Below, in pieces: positions 1 to 7,097 of a DNA stretch of 7,470 nucleotides (position 1 is the stretch's first letter; the number at the start of each line of letters is the position of its first letter). The stretch comes from Nitrospirota bacterium (lineage in GTDB: Bacteria > Nitrospirota > Thermodesulfovibrionia > Thermodesulfovibrionales > JdFR-85), in contig QIJG01000337.1 in assembly GCA_003232715.1 (NCBI GenBank), forward strand, positions 1 to 7,470, given 5' to 3'. The notes beneath the pieces were generated by a model, which was not told the origin of the DNA, ran no database searches, and saw only the letters and a program-made list of their open reading frames with translations. A program made the translations under genes and the position numbers.

Positions 1-734
1 ATGTTATAGCCAACAATCTTGCAAATGTAAATACAACCGGATACAAACGGAGCAGGGCTGATTTTCAGGAACTGATGTATGAGGAGATAAAAACCCCGGG
101 GGCGGCTTCTGCCGATAGCACACAGTTTCCCTCAGGCATACAGATCGGGCTCGGCGTCAGACCGGTAGCTGTTCAGAAGATATTTGAGCAGGGAGACTTC
201 AAATCCACAGGGAATCCCCTTGATATGGTAATAGAAGGAGAAGGCTTTTTTCAGATCGTAGAACCGGATGGCGAGATTGCCTATACAAGGTCCGGAGCAT
301 TCAAACTGGATAGCGAGGGCAGAATTGTAACATCTGAAGGATACCCCATGGAACCCGAGATAACCATCCCCTCGGATACAACCCAGATAACCATAAGCTC
401 GGACGGAAGGATAAATGCAACAGAGCCCGGCAGTGCTGTTCCCACCGAGGCAGGACAGATTGAGCTTGCCAGATTCTCCAACCCGGGCGGTCTGAAAGCA
501 ATTGGAAAGAATCTCTTTGAAGAGACCGCTTCATCAGGCGTGCCGACCACCGACACCCCGGGTGGCACTGAAGGCACGGGGACAATACAACAGGGGTTTA
601 TTGAACTCAGCAATGTAAATATTGTAGACGAGATGGTCCAGATGATTGTAAGCCAGAGGGCCTATGAGATCAACTCCAAGGTAGTAAAGGCTGCGGATGA
701 CATGTTGCAGATAGCAGATAATCTGAGAAGGTAA
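1..734 (+). CDS. flgG: Flagellar distal rod protein FlgG (5' partial)
   Basis: FlgG forms the distal rod, the drive-shaft segment that crosses the peptidoglycan and outer membrane through the P and L rings. The open frame runs from the window edge (first complete codon at 3), so the ATG at 75 is internal. Upstream of it the frame encodes IANNLANVNTTGYKRSRADF, the conserved N-terminal rod motif, which normally begins about 20 residues into the protein. The visible 243 codons plus about 20 missing match the usual length near 260. Next comes a FlgG-type segment (PSGIQIGLGVRPVAVQKIF) that separates distal-rod FlgG from FlgF and hook FlgE, then the beta domain (MVIEGEGFFQI, YTRSGAFKLD), then the C-terminal helix (GFIELSNVNIVDEMVQMIVS, ending QIADNLRR). 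The TAA stop is followed after 10 nt by flgA. Family identity is very secure; only the first ~20 residues are unseen. Confidence 0.96.
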   Translation, partial: VIANNLANVNTTGYKRSRADFQELMYEEIKTPGAASADSTQFPSGIQIGLGVRPVAVQKIFEQGDFKSTGNPLDMVIEGEGFFQIVEPDGEIAYTRSGAFKLDSEGRIVTSEGYPMEPEITIPSDTTQITISSDGRINATEPGSAVPTEAGQIELARFSNPGGLKAIGKNLFEETASSGVPTTDTPGGTEGTGTIQQGFIELSNVNIVDEMVQMIVSQRAYEINSKVVKAADDMLQIADNLRR

Positions 735-744
735 GGTCAATTTA

Positions 745-1365
745 ATGATAATATCCCTCTTGATAGCCTTAGCAGTTGTCTCCGGATGGACTCCTGAAGC
801 CGTTATTCAGGACTATCTCATAAATAATTATCCATGGCCGGAGATTCAGGTACAAAAGCTTGTTGCAGAAGAGCCCCTGCCTCAGAGCAGACCGGTTGAG
901 ATCATAACTGAAAGGGGCCCCCTCGGCAGGGCATCTTTCATCTTCCGGTTCCCTGATAACAGGGAAGTGCGAATAAAGGCATACATAACGGCAAGGGAAC
1001 AGGTTGTAAGGACCAGAAGGGCATTATACAGAGGGACTGTTATCAGCAGTACTGATGTTTATACCACAATGATGGATGTCAGAAGAATCCCCAAGGGTGC
1101 AATAAGTGACATAAAAGGTGTGAGAGGAAAGGTCCTGAAAAGGTCATTGCCGGCCGACAGCACCTTAACAGAGGCAGTAACAGGTGAAAAACCCCTGATC
1201 AAAAAGGGACAGCGTATTACCATCCTGTACAAAACCAATTCTCCACCGGGGATTGCCAGAGAAGACGGCTATTCTGAAAGGGAGATCTCCGTGATGAATC
1301 TGACATCAAGAAAGACGATAACCGGGATTGTAGAGAGCAGGAGAATAGTAAATGTGCAACCATAG
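745..1365 (+). CDS. flgA: P-ring assembly chaperone FlgA
   Basis: FlgA is the periplasmic chaperone that helps FlgI subunits assemble into the P ring around the rod. The 206-residue product is close to the family's usual size (about 220). It has an N-terminal hydrophobic stretch (residues 2-14), a variable domain (about 18-82), a SAF-like domain (about 85-145, with VVRTRRALYRGTVISSTDV and VRGKVLKRSLPADSTL) and a C-terminal beta domain (150-206, from KPLIKKGQRITILYK). The start at 745 is the only usable one: the frame upstream meets a TGA at 724-726 with no ATG, GTG or TTG between. The Shine-Dalgarno is weak (AAGG at 733-736, overlapping the flgG stop), so coupling to flgG translation is likely. 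The putative signal peptide has no Lys or Arg before its hydrophobic core, which is unusual. Position between flgG and flgH supports the call. Confidence 0.9.
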   Translation: MIISLLIALAVVSGWTPEAVIQDYLINNYPWPEIQVQKLVAEEPLPQSRPVEIITERGPLGRASFIFRFPDNREVRIKAYITAREQVVRTRRALYRGTVISSTDVYTTMMDVRRIPKGAISDIKGVRGKVLKRSLPADSTLTEAVTGEKPLIKKGQRITILYKTNSPPGIAREDGYSEREISVMNLTSRKTITGIVESRRIVNVQP

Positions 1366-2077
1366 GCCGGACAGGAATAATGTCTTACTATCAACCTTAA
1401 GCATATTAATATTGTTATTCTCAGTGGGGTGTGCATCAACAAATACGCTTCCGCCACAATCACCTATCTATATACCGGAACCGGCTACCCCAGGGCACCC
1501 CGGAGGATATACCACACCCGGGTCCATCTACCGGGAAGGGGCCAGTCTCTTTGAGGACAGAAGGGCACGGAGGCTCAACGACCTGGTAACCGTACTGATC
1601 GTTGAGAATGTATCAGGGAGCAAAAAGGCAGAGACAACGACAGGAACGGATTCAACCCTGGATGCAAGCATAGGTACTTTTTTCGGTGCACCTCTCAACA
1701 TGAACCTGAAGAATCTCTACGGAAAGGGCAGTACTTTTTCGCCATCAGCCGGCAGCTCATTCAAGAATGATTTTCAGGGCACGGGGGAGACCACAAGAGA
1801 GGGCTCTCTAAACGGCACCATCACGGCAAGGGTTATTAACGTCCTGCCTAATGGTAACCTCGTTATAGAATCAAGGAAAGAGGTGACCCTGAACTATGAA
1901 AAACAGGTCCTTGTGCTGAAAGGCATAATAAGACCCGACGACATATCTACCAACAACACCATTTACAGCACAAAGGTTGCCGATGCCCGGATATTCCTCG
2001 TAGGTGACGGAATAATCGACAGCAAGCAGGCCTCGGGCTGGCTTGGAAACATACTTGACAGGATATGGCCATTTTAG
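1352..2077 (+). CDS. flgH: Flagellar L-ring lipoprotein FlgH
   Basis: FlgH forms the L ring, the bushing in the outer membrane through which the distal rod passes. The 241-residue product starts with a lipoprotein signal peptide: Arg5 and Arg8, a hydrophobic core at 11-25, and a lipobox FSVGC with the lipidated Cys at residue 27. The -3 residue is Ser rather than the preferred Leu, still allowed by the general lipobox pattern. After a Pro-rich linker comes the family core (SLFEDRRARRLNDLVTVLIV, residues 65-84), and the C terminus ends GWLGNILDRIWPF, a typical FlgH ending. The gene overlaps the end of flgA by 14 nt. The start has a good Shine-Dalgarno (AGGAG at 1339-1343, 8 nt spacing) placed inside flgA. 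Its partner flgI follows 73 nt downstream. Confidence 0.95.
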   Translation: MCNHRPDRNNVLLSTLSILILLFSVGCASTNTLPPQSPIYIPEPATPGHPGGYTTPGSIYREGASLFEDRRARRLNDLVTVLIVENVSGSKKAETTTGTDSTLDASIGTFFGAPLNMNLKNLYGKGSTFSPSAGSSFKNDFQGTGETTREGSLNGTITARVINVLPNGNLVIESRKEVTLNYEKQVLVLKGIIRPDDISTNNTIYSTKVADARIFLVGDGIIDSKQASGWLGNILDRIWPF

Positions 2078-2107
2078 GAATGACTATTGATGATTCATGC
2101 TTTTCCA

Positions 2108-2131
2108 AATAGTCAATAGTCAATAGTCAAT
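2108..2131 (+). repeat. Heptanucleotide tandem repeat (AATAGTC, 3.4 copies)
   Basis: Positions 2108-2131 read as three full AATAGTC units followed by AAT. An inverted copy, TGACTATTGA, lies at 2081-2090 just after the flgH stop. It is the exact reverse complement of both 2113-2122 and 2120-2129, so a 10-bp hairpin can form in two registers with loops of 22 or 29 nt. The repeat ends three nt before the flgI Shine-Dalgarno (AAGGGG, 2135-2140). No U-run follows, so this is not a standard terminator. Function unknown; it could be a small dispersed repeat or could affect flgI translation. Confidence 0.85.
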
Positions 2132-2150
2132 CAAAAGGGGTAACAGTGAT

Positions 2151-3242
2151 ATGAAAAAGATTGTGTTCAGTGCCGTCCTGGTCCTTATCCTGCTATTGCC
2201 GAACCATGCAGTTAATGCCGACAGGATAAAGGACATCGCATCTATTGAGGGGGTAAGGGAGAACCAGCTTGTCGGGTACGGACTGGTTGTCGGCCTGAAC
2301 GGAAGCGGGGACAAAGGCAGGGCCACCATGCAGAGCATGGCAAATATGCTGGCACGTATGGGCCTCACAGTCAATCCAAGGGACATAAAGCCAAAAGACA
2401 CGGCAACCGTAATGGTCACTGCAACCCTGCCCCCCTTTCCAAGGGCCGGCAACAGGGTGGATGCACTTGTCTCCGCCATGGCAGATGCCAAAGATATACA
2501 GGGCGGAACTCTCATTATGACTCCCCTGCAAGGACCTGACGGAAAGGTCTATGGTATTGCGCAGGGTCCTGTCTCAATAGGTGGCTTTGCCGCAGGCACA
2601 GGGGGCACCAACATCCAGAAAAACCATCCCACAGTGGGAAGAATACCAAACGGAGTTATTATTGAAAGGGAAATCCCCATGTCACTGAATTCACTTACTG
2701 AGGTGAAAATAATACTTCACAATCCCGACTTCACTGTGGCCTCAAACATGATGAGAGAGATAAACAGGGCACTAAAGAGCGGATATGCAGCGGCACTGGA
2801 CCCTTCCACCATAGCCCTGAAAGTCCCTGAATCATATAAGGGACGAATAGTTGAACTTATAAGATTTGTTGAGAATATAAATGTTGCTATTGATATGCCT
2901 GCAAAGGTGATAATCAATGAAAGGACAGGCACTGTGGTCATAGGTGAAAACGTCCGCATCTCTCCCGTAGCAATTGCCCATGGAGGTCTCACCGTAGAGA
3001 TCACCACTGAATATCAGGTCTCACAGCCATCTCCGTTCTCAACGGGAAAAACAGTGGTGGTTCCTTCAAGGAAGGTAACGGCAAAGGAAGAAAAGGCCCA
3101 TCTGATACAGGTCTCAGGGGCCTCGCTTGGAGAGGTGGTAAGGGCACTGAATGCCATGGGTGTCACCTCACGTGACCTGATAGCCATTCTTCAGGCCCTT
3201 AAGGCCTCAGGGGCTCTCAGGGCGGAACTGGAGATTATATGA
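2151..3242 (+). CDS. flgI: Flagellar P-ring protein FlgI
   Basis: FlgI subunits form the P ring in the peptidoglycan layer around the rod, assembled with help from FlgA. The product is 363 residues, the normal family length. It begins with a clear Sec signal peptide: Lys2-Lys3, a hydrophobic core at 4-17, and likely cleavage after VNA (residue 23). The mature N terminus DRIKDIASIEGV and the following NQLVGYGLVVGLNGSGDKG are FlgI hallmarks, as are TATVMVTATLPPF and GGTLIMTPLQGPDGKVYGIA further on. The C-terminal part has VRALNAMGVTSRDLIAILQA and ends GALRAELEII, as is usual. The ATG at 2151 fits the signal peptide and follows an AAGGGG Shine-Dalgarno with a rather long 10-nt spacing. The stop overlaps the flgJ start (ATGA). 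Identification is secure. Confidence 0.97.
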   Translation: MKKIVFSAVLVLILLLPNHAVNADRIKDIASIEGVRENQLVGYGLVVGLNGSGDKGRATMQSMANMLARMGLTVNPRDIKPKDTATVMVTATLPPFPRAGNRVDALVSAMADAKDIQGGTLIMTPLQGPDGKVYGIAQGPVSIGGFAAGTGGTNIQKNHPTVGRIPNGVIIEREIPMSLNSLTEVKIILHNPDFTVASNMMREINRALKSGYAAALDPSTIALKVPESYKGRIVELIRFVENINVAIDMPAKVIINERTGTVVIGENVRISPVAIAHGGLTVEITTEYQVSQPSPFSTGKTVVVPSRKVTAKEEKAHLIQVSGASLGEVVRALNAMGVTSRDLIAILQALKASGALRAELEII

Positions 3243-3553
3243 CGATTGATCCGTCTATTCTGTCAATTTACAGCACAGGACTTCAAAGTCGGGATAACAG
3301 AACAGAGGCTGGAAACAGAACCAAAGCGTCTGAAGCGGAAACAAAACGGGTGGCCCGGAAATTTGAATCCCTCTTTATCTATGAACTCCTGAAGGGCATG
3401 CGTGGTATGAGCGGTAAGGGGCTCTTTCAGGGAGGACTGTCCGGTGATGTATTTCAGACGCTCTTTGATATGGAACTCTCAAAGACCCTTGCTCAAAGAG
3501 GCACAGGAATCTCTGAAATGCTCATGAAATCACTACGGGGGAACGAAGATTAA
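3239..3553 (+). CDS. flgJ: Single-domain rod-binding protein FlgJ
   Basis: This is the rod-capping or rod-binding part of FlgJ, which supports rod assembly in the periplasm. The 104-residue product has a polar N-terminal tail (1-37) and then the rod-binding domain (about 38-98; VARKFESLFIYELLKGMRG, GGLSGDVFQTLFDMELSKTL). Enterobacterial FlgJ is about 313 residues, with a C-terminal peptidoglycan hydrolase domain that is entirely absent here. The gene ends cleanly with TAA and no hydrolase remnant follows, so this is the short form known in many non-enteric lineages, not a truncation. The ATG overlaps the flgI stop as ATGA and has GGAG at 3230-3233 (5 nt spacing), so it is probably translationally coupled. 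The TAA stop also forms the first bases of the downstream sigma-28 -35 element. Confidence 0.92.
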   Translation: MTIDPSILSIYSTGLQSRDNRTEAGNRTKASEAETKRVARKFESLFIYELLKGMRGMSGKGLFQGGLSGDVFQTLFDMELSKTLAQRGTGISEMLMKSLRGNED

Positions 3554-3577
3554 AGTTTTTTTACCCCTGGCCGATAA
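3551..3577 (+). promoter_or_regulatory. Sigma-28 (FliA) promoter for flgM-flgN-flgK-flgL
   Basis: TAAAGTTT at 3551-3558 and GCCGATAA at 3570-3577, separated by exactly 11 nt, match the published enterobacterial FliA consensus TAAAGTTT-N11-GCCGATAA at all 16 positions. The -35 begins on the TAA stop of flgJ. Transcription would be expected to start a few nt past the -10, around 3583-3587, giving an AT-rich leader of about 40 nt before flgM. It places flgM, flgN, flgK and flgL (and perhaps csrA) in the late flagellar class, and makes flgM subject to the factor it inhibits. Confidence 0.93.
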
Positions 3578-3625
3578 TATTTTATAGTATTAAAGTTATA
3601 GTAAATTTGTTTAAGGAGGATTTAA

Positions 3626-3919
3626 ATGAAGATCTACGGTGGAAAGCCTCCTGAGGGACAGGATGTTTATCTCAGGGCTCAGAAGGCACAAGGCAAGGAT
3701 GCCACCGGGAAAAGCGAGCAGTTACAGGGCAGTAAGAGAGTAGCTGACCGGGTGGAAGTTTCAGGCAAGGCAAAGGAAATTAACGAGATGAAGGCGGAGA
3801 TTCAAAGACTCCCCGAAGTAAGGACCGACAGGGTTGAGACCATCAGGCAGGCCATCGAGTCCGGCACATACGGGATAGACCCCGGAAAGATTCTCAGCAG
3901 GATGTTAGAGGAGATATGA
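3626..3919 (+). CDS. flgM: Anti-sigma-28 factor FlgM
   Basis: FlgM binds and inhibits the flagellar sigma factor FliA and is secreted through the finished hook, releasing sigma-28 for late genes. The 97-residue product is family-sized. The N-terminal 40 residues are polar, low in complexity and probably disordered, as in known FlgM. Hallmarks follow: DRVEVSGKAKEINEMKAEIQ (41-60) and VRTDRVETIRQAIESGTYGI (65-84), then a C-terminal helix DPGKILSRMLEEI; the C-terminal half is the sigma-binding region. The start has a near-perfect Shine-Dalgarno (AAGGAGG, 3613-3619, 6 nt spacing), the strongest in the window, suggesting high expression. It lies directly behind the sigma-28 promoter, giving negative feedback, and overlaps flgN by ATGA. 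Confidence 0.95.
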   Translation: MKIYGGKPPEGQDVYLRAQKAQGKDATGKSEQLQGSKRVADRVEVSGKAKEINEMKAEIQRLPEVRTDRVETIRQAIESGTYGIDPGKILSRMLEEI

Positions 3920-4356
3920 AGGACTCAGATCAGATACTTAGGATACTGGAAGAACAGGTAAGGAGTTACTCAAGGCTCTACGACCTGCTGAAAGGGGAAA
4001 AAAAGGCGATCATCTCCTTTGACCCTTTAGCGGTTGAAACCCTGGCCAAAGAGAAAGACAATCTCGTGCTCCAGTTAAGACTCCTCGAAGAAGAGAGGAA
4101 GAGACTTGCTGATGAATTTTTCGGAGACACGGAGGGAGGACAAAGTATTTCCGACCTTCACAGTATTACCGGAAACAAAAGATTCCTCGATCTCCGCTCC
4201 CAGCTCCTCAGTCTCATGCAGGGGATTGGAGAACTGAATGAAGTCAACAGGTTGCTTATAGAACGGGCGTCCCTTCATCTCAGGGTCTCATCCGTCTTTT
4301 TACAGACCTTTGACGTTAAAGCCTCCCCTTCACGCACCATCTCAAGGGAGGCCTGA
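3916..4356 (+). CDS. flgN: FlgN-family export chaperone
   Basis: FlgN is the cytoplasmic type III export chaperone that binds the C-terminal ends of FlgK and FlgL and delivers them to the export gate. The 146-residue product is nearly all helical and charged. It shows the family pattern: an N-terminal helix (ILEEQVRSYSRLYDLLKGEK, about 10-29), the KEKDNLVLQLRLLEEERKRL segment (45-64), and the C-terminal helix with NEVNRLLIERASLHLRVSSV (108-127). Sequence conservation in this family is low, so the call also rests on length, helicity and position between flgM and flgK. The start overlaps the flgM stop (ATGA). Its Shine-Dalgarno (AGAGGAG, 3907-3913) sits only 2 nt from the ATG, unusually tight, which suggests reinitiation by ribosomes finishing flgM. 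The stop overlaps a mini-ORF start as TGATG. Confidence 0.85.
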   Translation: MKDSDQILRILEEQVRSYSRLYDLLKGEKKAIISFDPLAVETLAKEKDNLVLQLRLLEEERKRLADEFFGDTEGGQSISDLHSITGNKRFLDLRSQLLSLMQGIGELNEVNRLLIERASLHLRVSSVFLQTFDVKASPSRTISREA

Positions 4357-4397
4357 TGGTTGCAGATAAAAAGCTCACTATGGAGATAACTCCCTGA
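4356..4397 (+). CDS. Possible 13-codon coupling mini-ORF between flgN and flgK
   Basis: The frame encodes MVADKKLTMEITP. Its ATG (4356-4358) overlaps the flgN stop as TGATG, and its TGA (4395-4397) overlaps the flgK ATG in the same way. A GGGAGG sequence at 4346-4351, inside the end of flgN, precedes it by 4 nt. Ribosomes ending flgN could therefore reinitiate, cross the 40-nt gap and arrive at the flgK start. The peptide resembles nothing I recognise and may have no role of its own. The exact fit at both ends could be chance: flgK has its own GGAGA at 4382-4386 with 10 nt spacing. Translation is a hypothesis. Confidence 0.35.
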   Translation: MVADKKLTMEITP

Positions 4398-6025
4398 TGG
4401 GAATATTCGGACTCTTTGATATCGGGAAATCCGCCATTTTTGCAAGCCGGGCCGCCCTTGATGTAACGGCAAACAATATTGCCAATATCAATACCCCCGG
4501 TTTTTCACGCAAGGAGGCGATTCTTGAGATACAAACACCGGGAAGGACCAGGGCGGGGTTTATTGGACGGGGTGTTACAGTCGGGCACATAAGACGCCAT
4601 TACGACAACCTCCTGCAAAATCAGATACTCCTTCAGAAGCAAAACTTTGCCAGGTCGAACAGCCTCGGAGATGTATTCAGTCAGGTCGAAGAGGTATTTA
4701 ATGAGCAGCAGTCCCCAAAATTCTCCGGTTCCTTCAATGAATATATAAATGCCTGGCAGGAAGTAGCCGATAACCCTGAGGCCCTGCCACAACGCTCTGT
4801 CCTTTTGCATAAGGCTAAGGGGTTAATATCCATGGCAAAGGATATGGAACGCTCCCTCAGGGAGACAGTGAAGCAGACAGATGGACAGATAAAAGATTCG
4901 ATTGACAAGATAAACACTATCACCGGTGAGATTGCATCCATGAACGGGATGATAACAGAGGTGGAAGCCGGTTCCTCTTATGAGGCAAGTGACCTGAGAG
5001 ACAAGCGGGATAACCTGATGGGACAGTTGAGCGAACTGATCGGGTTCAACTCCTTTGAGGATGACTCCGGACGGGTTACTATAGTGATGGGCAACAAAAA
5101 CCTCGTTGAAGGGGAAAACTCTTTCGGACTTGCTTCTAAAGTAAACCCTGACGGCACCATAGACATAACGGCCGGCAATGACCGGGTGAATGATTACATC
5201 TCCAGAGGTGCCCTTTCAGGACTGCTTGCATCAAGAGAGGAGATTCAGAAAGGCCCGCTGAAGAATTTCAGGAGCCTTGTTGCATCCATCATAAAGGAGA
5301 CAAACCTGCAACACCAACAGGGATATGATCTTGGAGGGTCAACGGACAAGGACTTCTTTGCCCCACTTCAGCTGTCTGTAAAAGACTACTCGGACGGGGC
5401 ATCCGTAAGCTCTAAAACCATTTCCGACTTAACCCAGCTGACACTCCACGAATACGAAATAAGGTTCAGCGATTCATCCACATACAGTGTAGTGGACCTT
5501 GCAACGGATACGACCGTTGTTCCCCCGACTACCTATACCTCCGGCAATACAATAGCATTTGACGGTATTGAGACAGTAGTAACAGATGATGCCGGCGGCC
5601 CCCGGGGAGGAGATAAATTCCTTATAACTCCTCTTGATCTATCCGTAGAAAATTTTGCCCTCAATATATCTTCTGCTAAAGAGGTGGCCGCATCAACCCA
5701 TGATTACACCCTGCCGGGAGACAACAGAAACGCACTTGCCATGACTGACATCTATCAGGGTAATGTTTCAGATATAGGGCACAGTTTTAACGGTTACTAC
5801 AGTACGATTGTAACCCTTGCAGGCAACATGAGCAGCACTGCACAGGACAGTACGGACTTTGAACAGAGCCTGCTTAATGAGCTGAATATGAGAAGGGAAT
5901 CAGTATCGGGGGTTAACCTTGATGAAGAAGCCGCAAATCTCATCAGATACCAGAAGTCTTTTGAGGCAGGGGCAAAACTCATAAAGGTCACCGACGAACT
6001 GCTGAAGGTTATACTCAATTTATGA
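4397..6025 (+). CDS. flgK: Hook-filament junction protein FlgK (HAP1)
   Basis: FlgK is the first hook-associated protein. It is exported with FlgN's help and forms the junction ring on the hook tip, below FlgL. The 542-residue product matches family length. The N terminus (GLFDIGKSAIFASRAALDV, then TANNIANINTPGFSRKEA) has the ANNIANxNTPGYSR-type motif of axial proteins. The following helical region includes FSGSFNEYINAWQEVADNPE, typical of FlgK. Around residues 350-400 is a beta domain (YEIRFSDSSTYSVVD, GNTIAFDGIETVV) often seen in FlgK inserts. The C-terminal helix (506-542, VNLDEEAANLIRYQKSFEAG to VILNL) is the family signature. No ATG or GTG lies in frame between this start and an upstream in-frame TAA at 4367-4369, so 4397 is the start. 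The TGA stop overlaps flgL as ATGA. Confidence 0.96.
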   Translation: MGIFGLFDIGKSAIFASRAALDVTANNIANINTPGFSRKEAILEIQTPGRTRAGFIGRGVTVGHIRRHYDNLLQNQILLQKQNFARSNSLGDVFSQVEEVFNEQQSPKFSGSFNEYINAWQEVADNPEALPQRSVLLHKAKGLISMAKDMERSLRETVKQTDGQIKDSIDKINTITGEIASMNGMITEVEAGSSYEASDLRDKRDNLMGQLSELIGFNSFEDDSGRVTIVMGNKNLVEGENSFGLASKVNPDGTIDITAGNDRVNDYISRGALSGLLASREEIQKGPLKNFRSLVASIIKETNLQHQQGYDLGGSTDKDFFAPLQLSVKDYSDGASVSSKTISDLTQLTLHEYEIRFSDSSTYSVVDLATDTTVVPPTTYTSGNTIAFDGIETVVTDDAGGPRGGDKFLITPLDLSVENFALNISSAKEVAASTHDYTLPGDNRNALAMTDIYQGNVSDIGHSFNGYYSTIVTLAGNMSSTAQDSTDFEQSLLNELNMRRESVSGVNLDEEAANLIRYQKSFEAGAKLIKVTDELLKVILNL

Positions 6026-7095
6026 GGATTTCAAGCTTTACAATATACGACCGGCTGACAAGGGCCATGCAGGAGAACCTCAGAAGGCTTTATGATGCCC
6101 AGGAATCCCTTGCCACTGGAAAGAAGATAAACAGGCCGTCTCAGGATATTGTCGGAGCATCGAGGGCACTTGCCTATAAGGTCAGCATTAAGGAAACTCA
6201 ACAGAATATAAAGAATATAGAGGGAGTCACAGCTAATCTTGAGATTACCGGGGGAATCCTTGGAGATGCCACCAATGCCCTTTCAAGGTTAAAGGAGCTG
6301 TCTCTTTCGGCACTGAACGGAAGCATGAGCAGTGAGGATAGGGAGGCAACGGCAAAGGAAGTTAAAGAACTGAAGAAGCAGCTGCTCAGCCTTGGAAACT
6401 CCTCATTTCAGGGCAAATACATCTTTAGCGGACTCCTGACGGACAGGGGGGCTTTTGACCCCGGCACTTATGATTACCAGGGTGATCAAAACAATCTGGA
6501 AGTAAAGGTAGGGGCCAATGCAAAGGTAAAGGAAAACCTGACGGGAAATGAGGCGTTTGCCTACGTTCAGTCATCCCACAAAGTAGTCACCCTTGAGGAG
6601 GGGACAAAATATATTCATTACATTCCCGGACAGGTTATCGATGCAACCTATCCCCCAAACAGGGTGATAATAGCTATTTCCAGTACGGATGATAAATCTG
6701 CAGTGGAGACAGAGCTTCAGGGTGGCCCGCCGTATACTTCAGTAGAGGACACCTTTTCTTTCGACAACATTATTCAGATGACCGGGAAGCTGCAGAGTGC
6801 CCTTGAGAACAATAATACCGACAGGATCAATGCAATACTGACCCCGATTGACGATTCTATCGGACAGGTCACGGACGCAAGGGCAGAGTTAGGGGCAAGG
6901 ATGAATTTCACAGAGACAGAGCACGGCAGATTGGATAATGCCGTCCTTGGTTTACGGACCCTCCTTTCCGGAACAGAGGATGCAGACTTTGCAGAGGTAA
7001 TATCTGAAGTATCAAAAAACCAGGTAGCGCTTCAGGCATTAAGGAATACAGGGGCAAGGTTACTGAGCCAGTCCCTGCTGGATTTCCTGCAATGA
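6022..7095 (+). CDS. flgL: Hook-filament junction protein FlgL (HAP3)
   Basis: FlgL forms the second junction layer, between FlgK and the flagellin filament, and resembles flagellin at both ends. The 357-residue product opens with MRISSFTIYDRLTRAMQENL and LYDAQESLATGKKINRPSQD, the standard FlgL/flagellin-like N-terminal helix. It closes with LGARMNFTETEHGRLDNAVL and a helix ending TGARLLSQSLLDFLQ (290-357). The middle (about 150-260) is a variable, surface-exposed type of region, making the protein longer than the roughly 300-320 residues common in the family. The SKNQVALQALRNTGARLLSQ stretch lacks anything unusual and FlgL rather than flagellin is supported by the N terminus and by position after flgK. 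The start overlaps the flgK stop (ATGA). The only Shine-Dalgarno-like bases (AAGG, 6005-6008) are 13 nt away, so translation probably depends on coupling to flgK. Confidence 0.95.
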   Translation: MRISSFTIYDRLTRAMQENLRRLYDAQESLATGKKINRPSQDIVGASRALAYKVSIKETQQNIKNIEGVTANLEITGGILGDATNALSRLKELSLSALNGSMSSEDREATAKEVKELKKQLLSLGNSSFQGKYIFSGLLTDRGAFDPGTYDYQGDQNNLEVKVGANAKVKENLTGNEAFAYVQSSHKVVTLEEGTKYIHYIPGQVIDATYPPNRVIIAISSTDDKSAVETELQGGPPYTSVEDTFSFDNIIQMTGKLQSALENNNTDRINAILTPIDDSIGQVTDARAELGARMNFTETEHGRLDNAVLGLRTLLSGTEDADFAEVISEVSKNQVALQALRNTGARLLSQSLLDFLQ

Positions 7096-7097
7096 TT

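Noticed and set aside
75..77. ATG at 75 as the start of flgG
   Set aside because: The same frame is open back to the window edge and encodes the conserved N-terminal motif of FlgG, so this Met is internal.
2081..2131. flgH-flgI gap hairpin as a terminator
   Set aside because: The stem is AT-rich with a 22-29 nt loop and is followed by CAAAAGGGG rather than a T-run, and flgI has no obvious promoter of its own, so read-through is expected.
3591..3617. Second sigma-28-like half-site TAAAGTTA at 3591-3598
   Set aside because: No GCCGATAA-like -10 lies 11 nt downstream; that position overlaps the flgM Shine-Dalgarno. It lies inside the predicted flgM leader.
4746..4773. Possible sigma-28 promoter inside flgK (GCCGATAA at 4766-4773)
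   Set aside because: The -10 is exact, but the -35 is only TAAA of TAAAGTTT and the spacer is 12 rather than 11. The bases encode the conserved VADNPE segment of FlgK, so coding constraint explains them.
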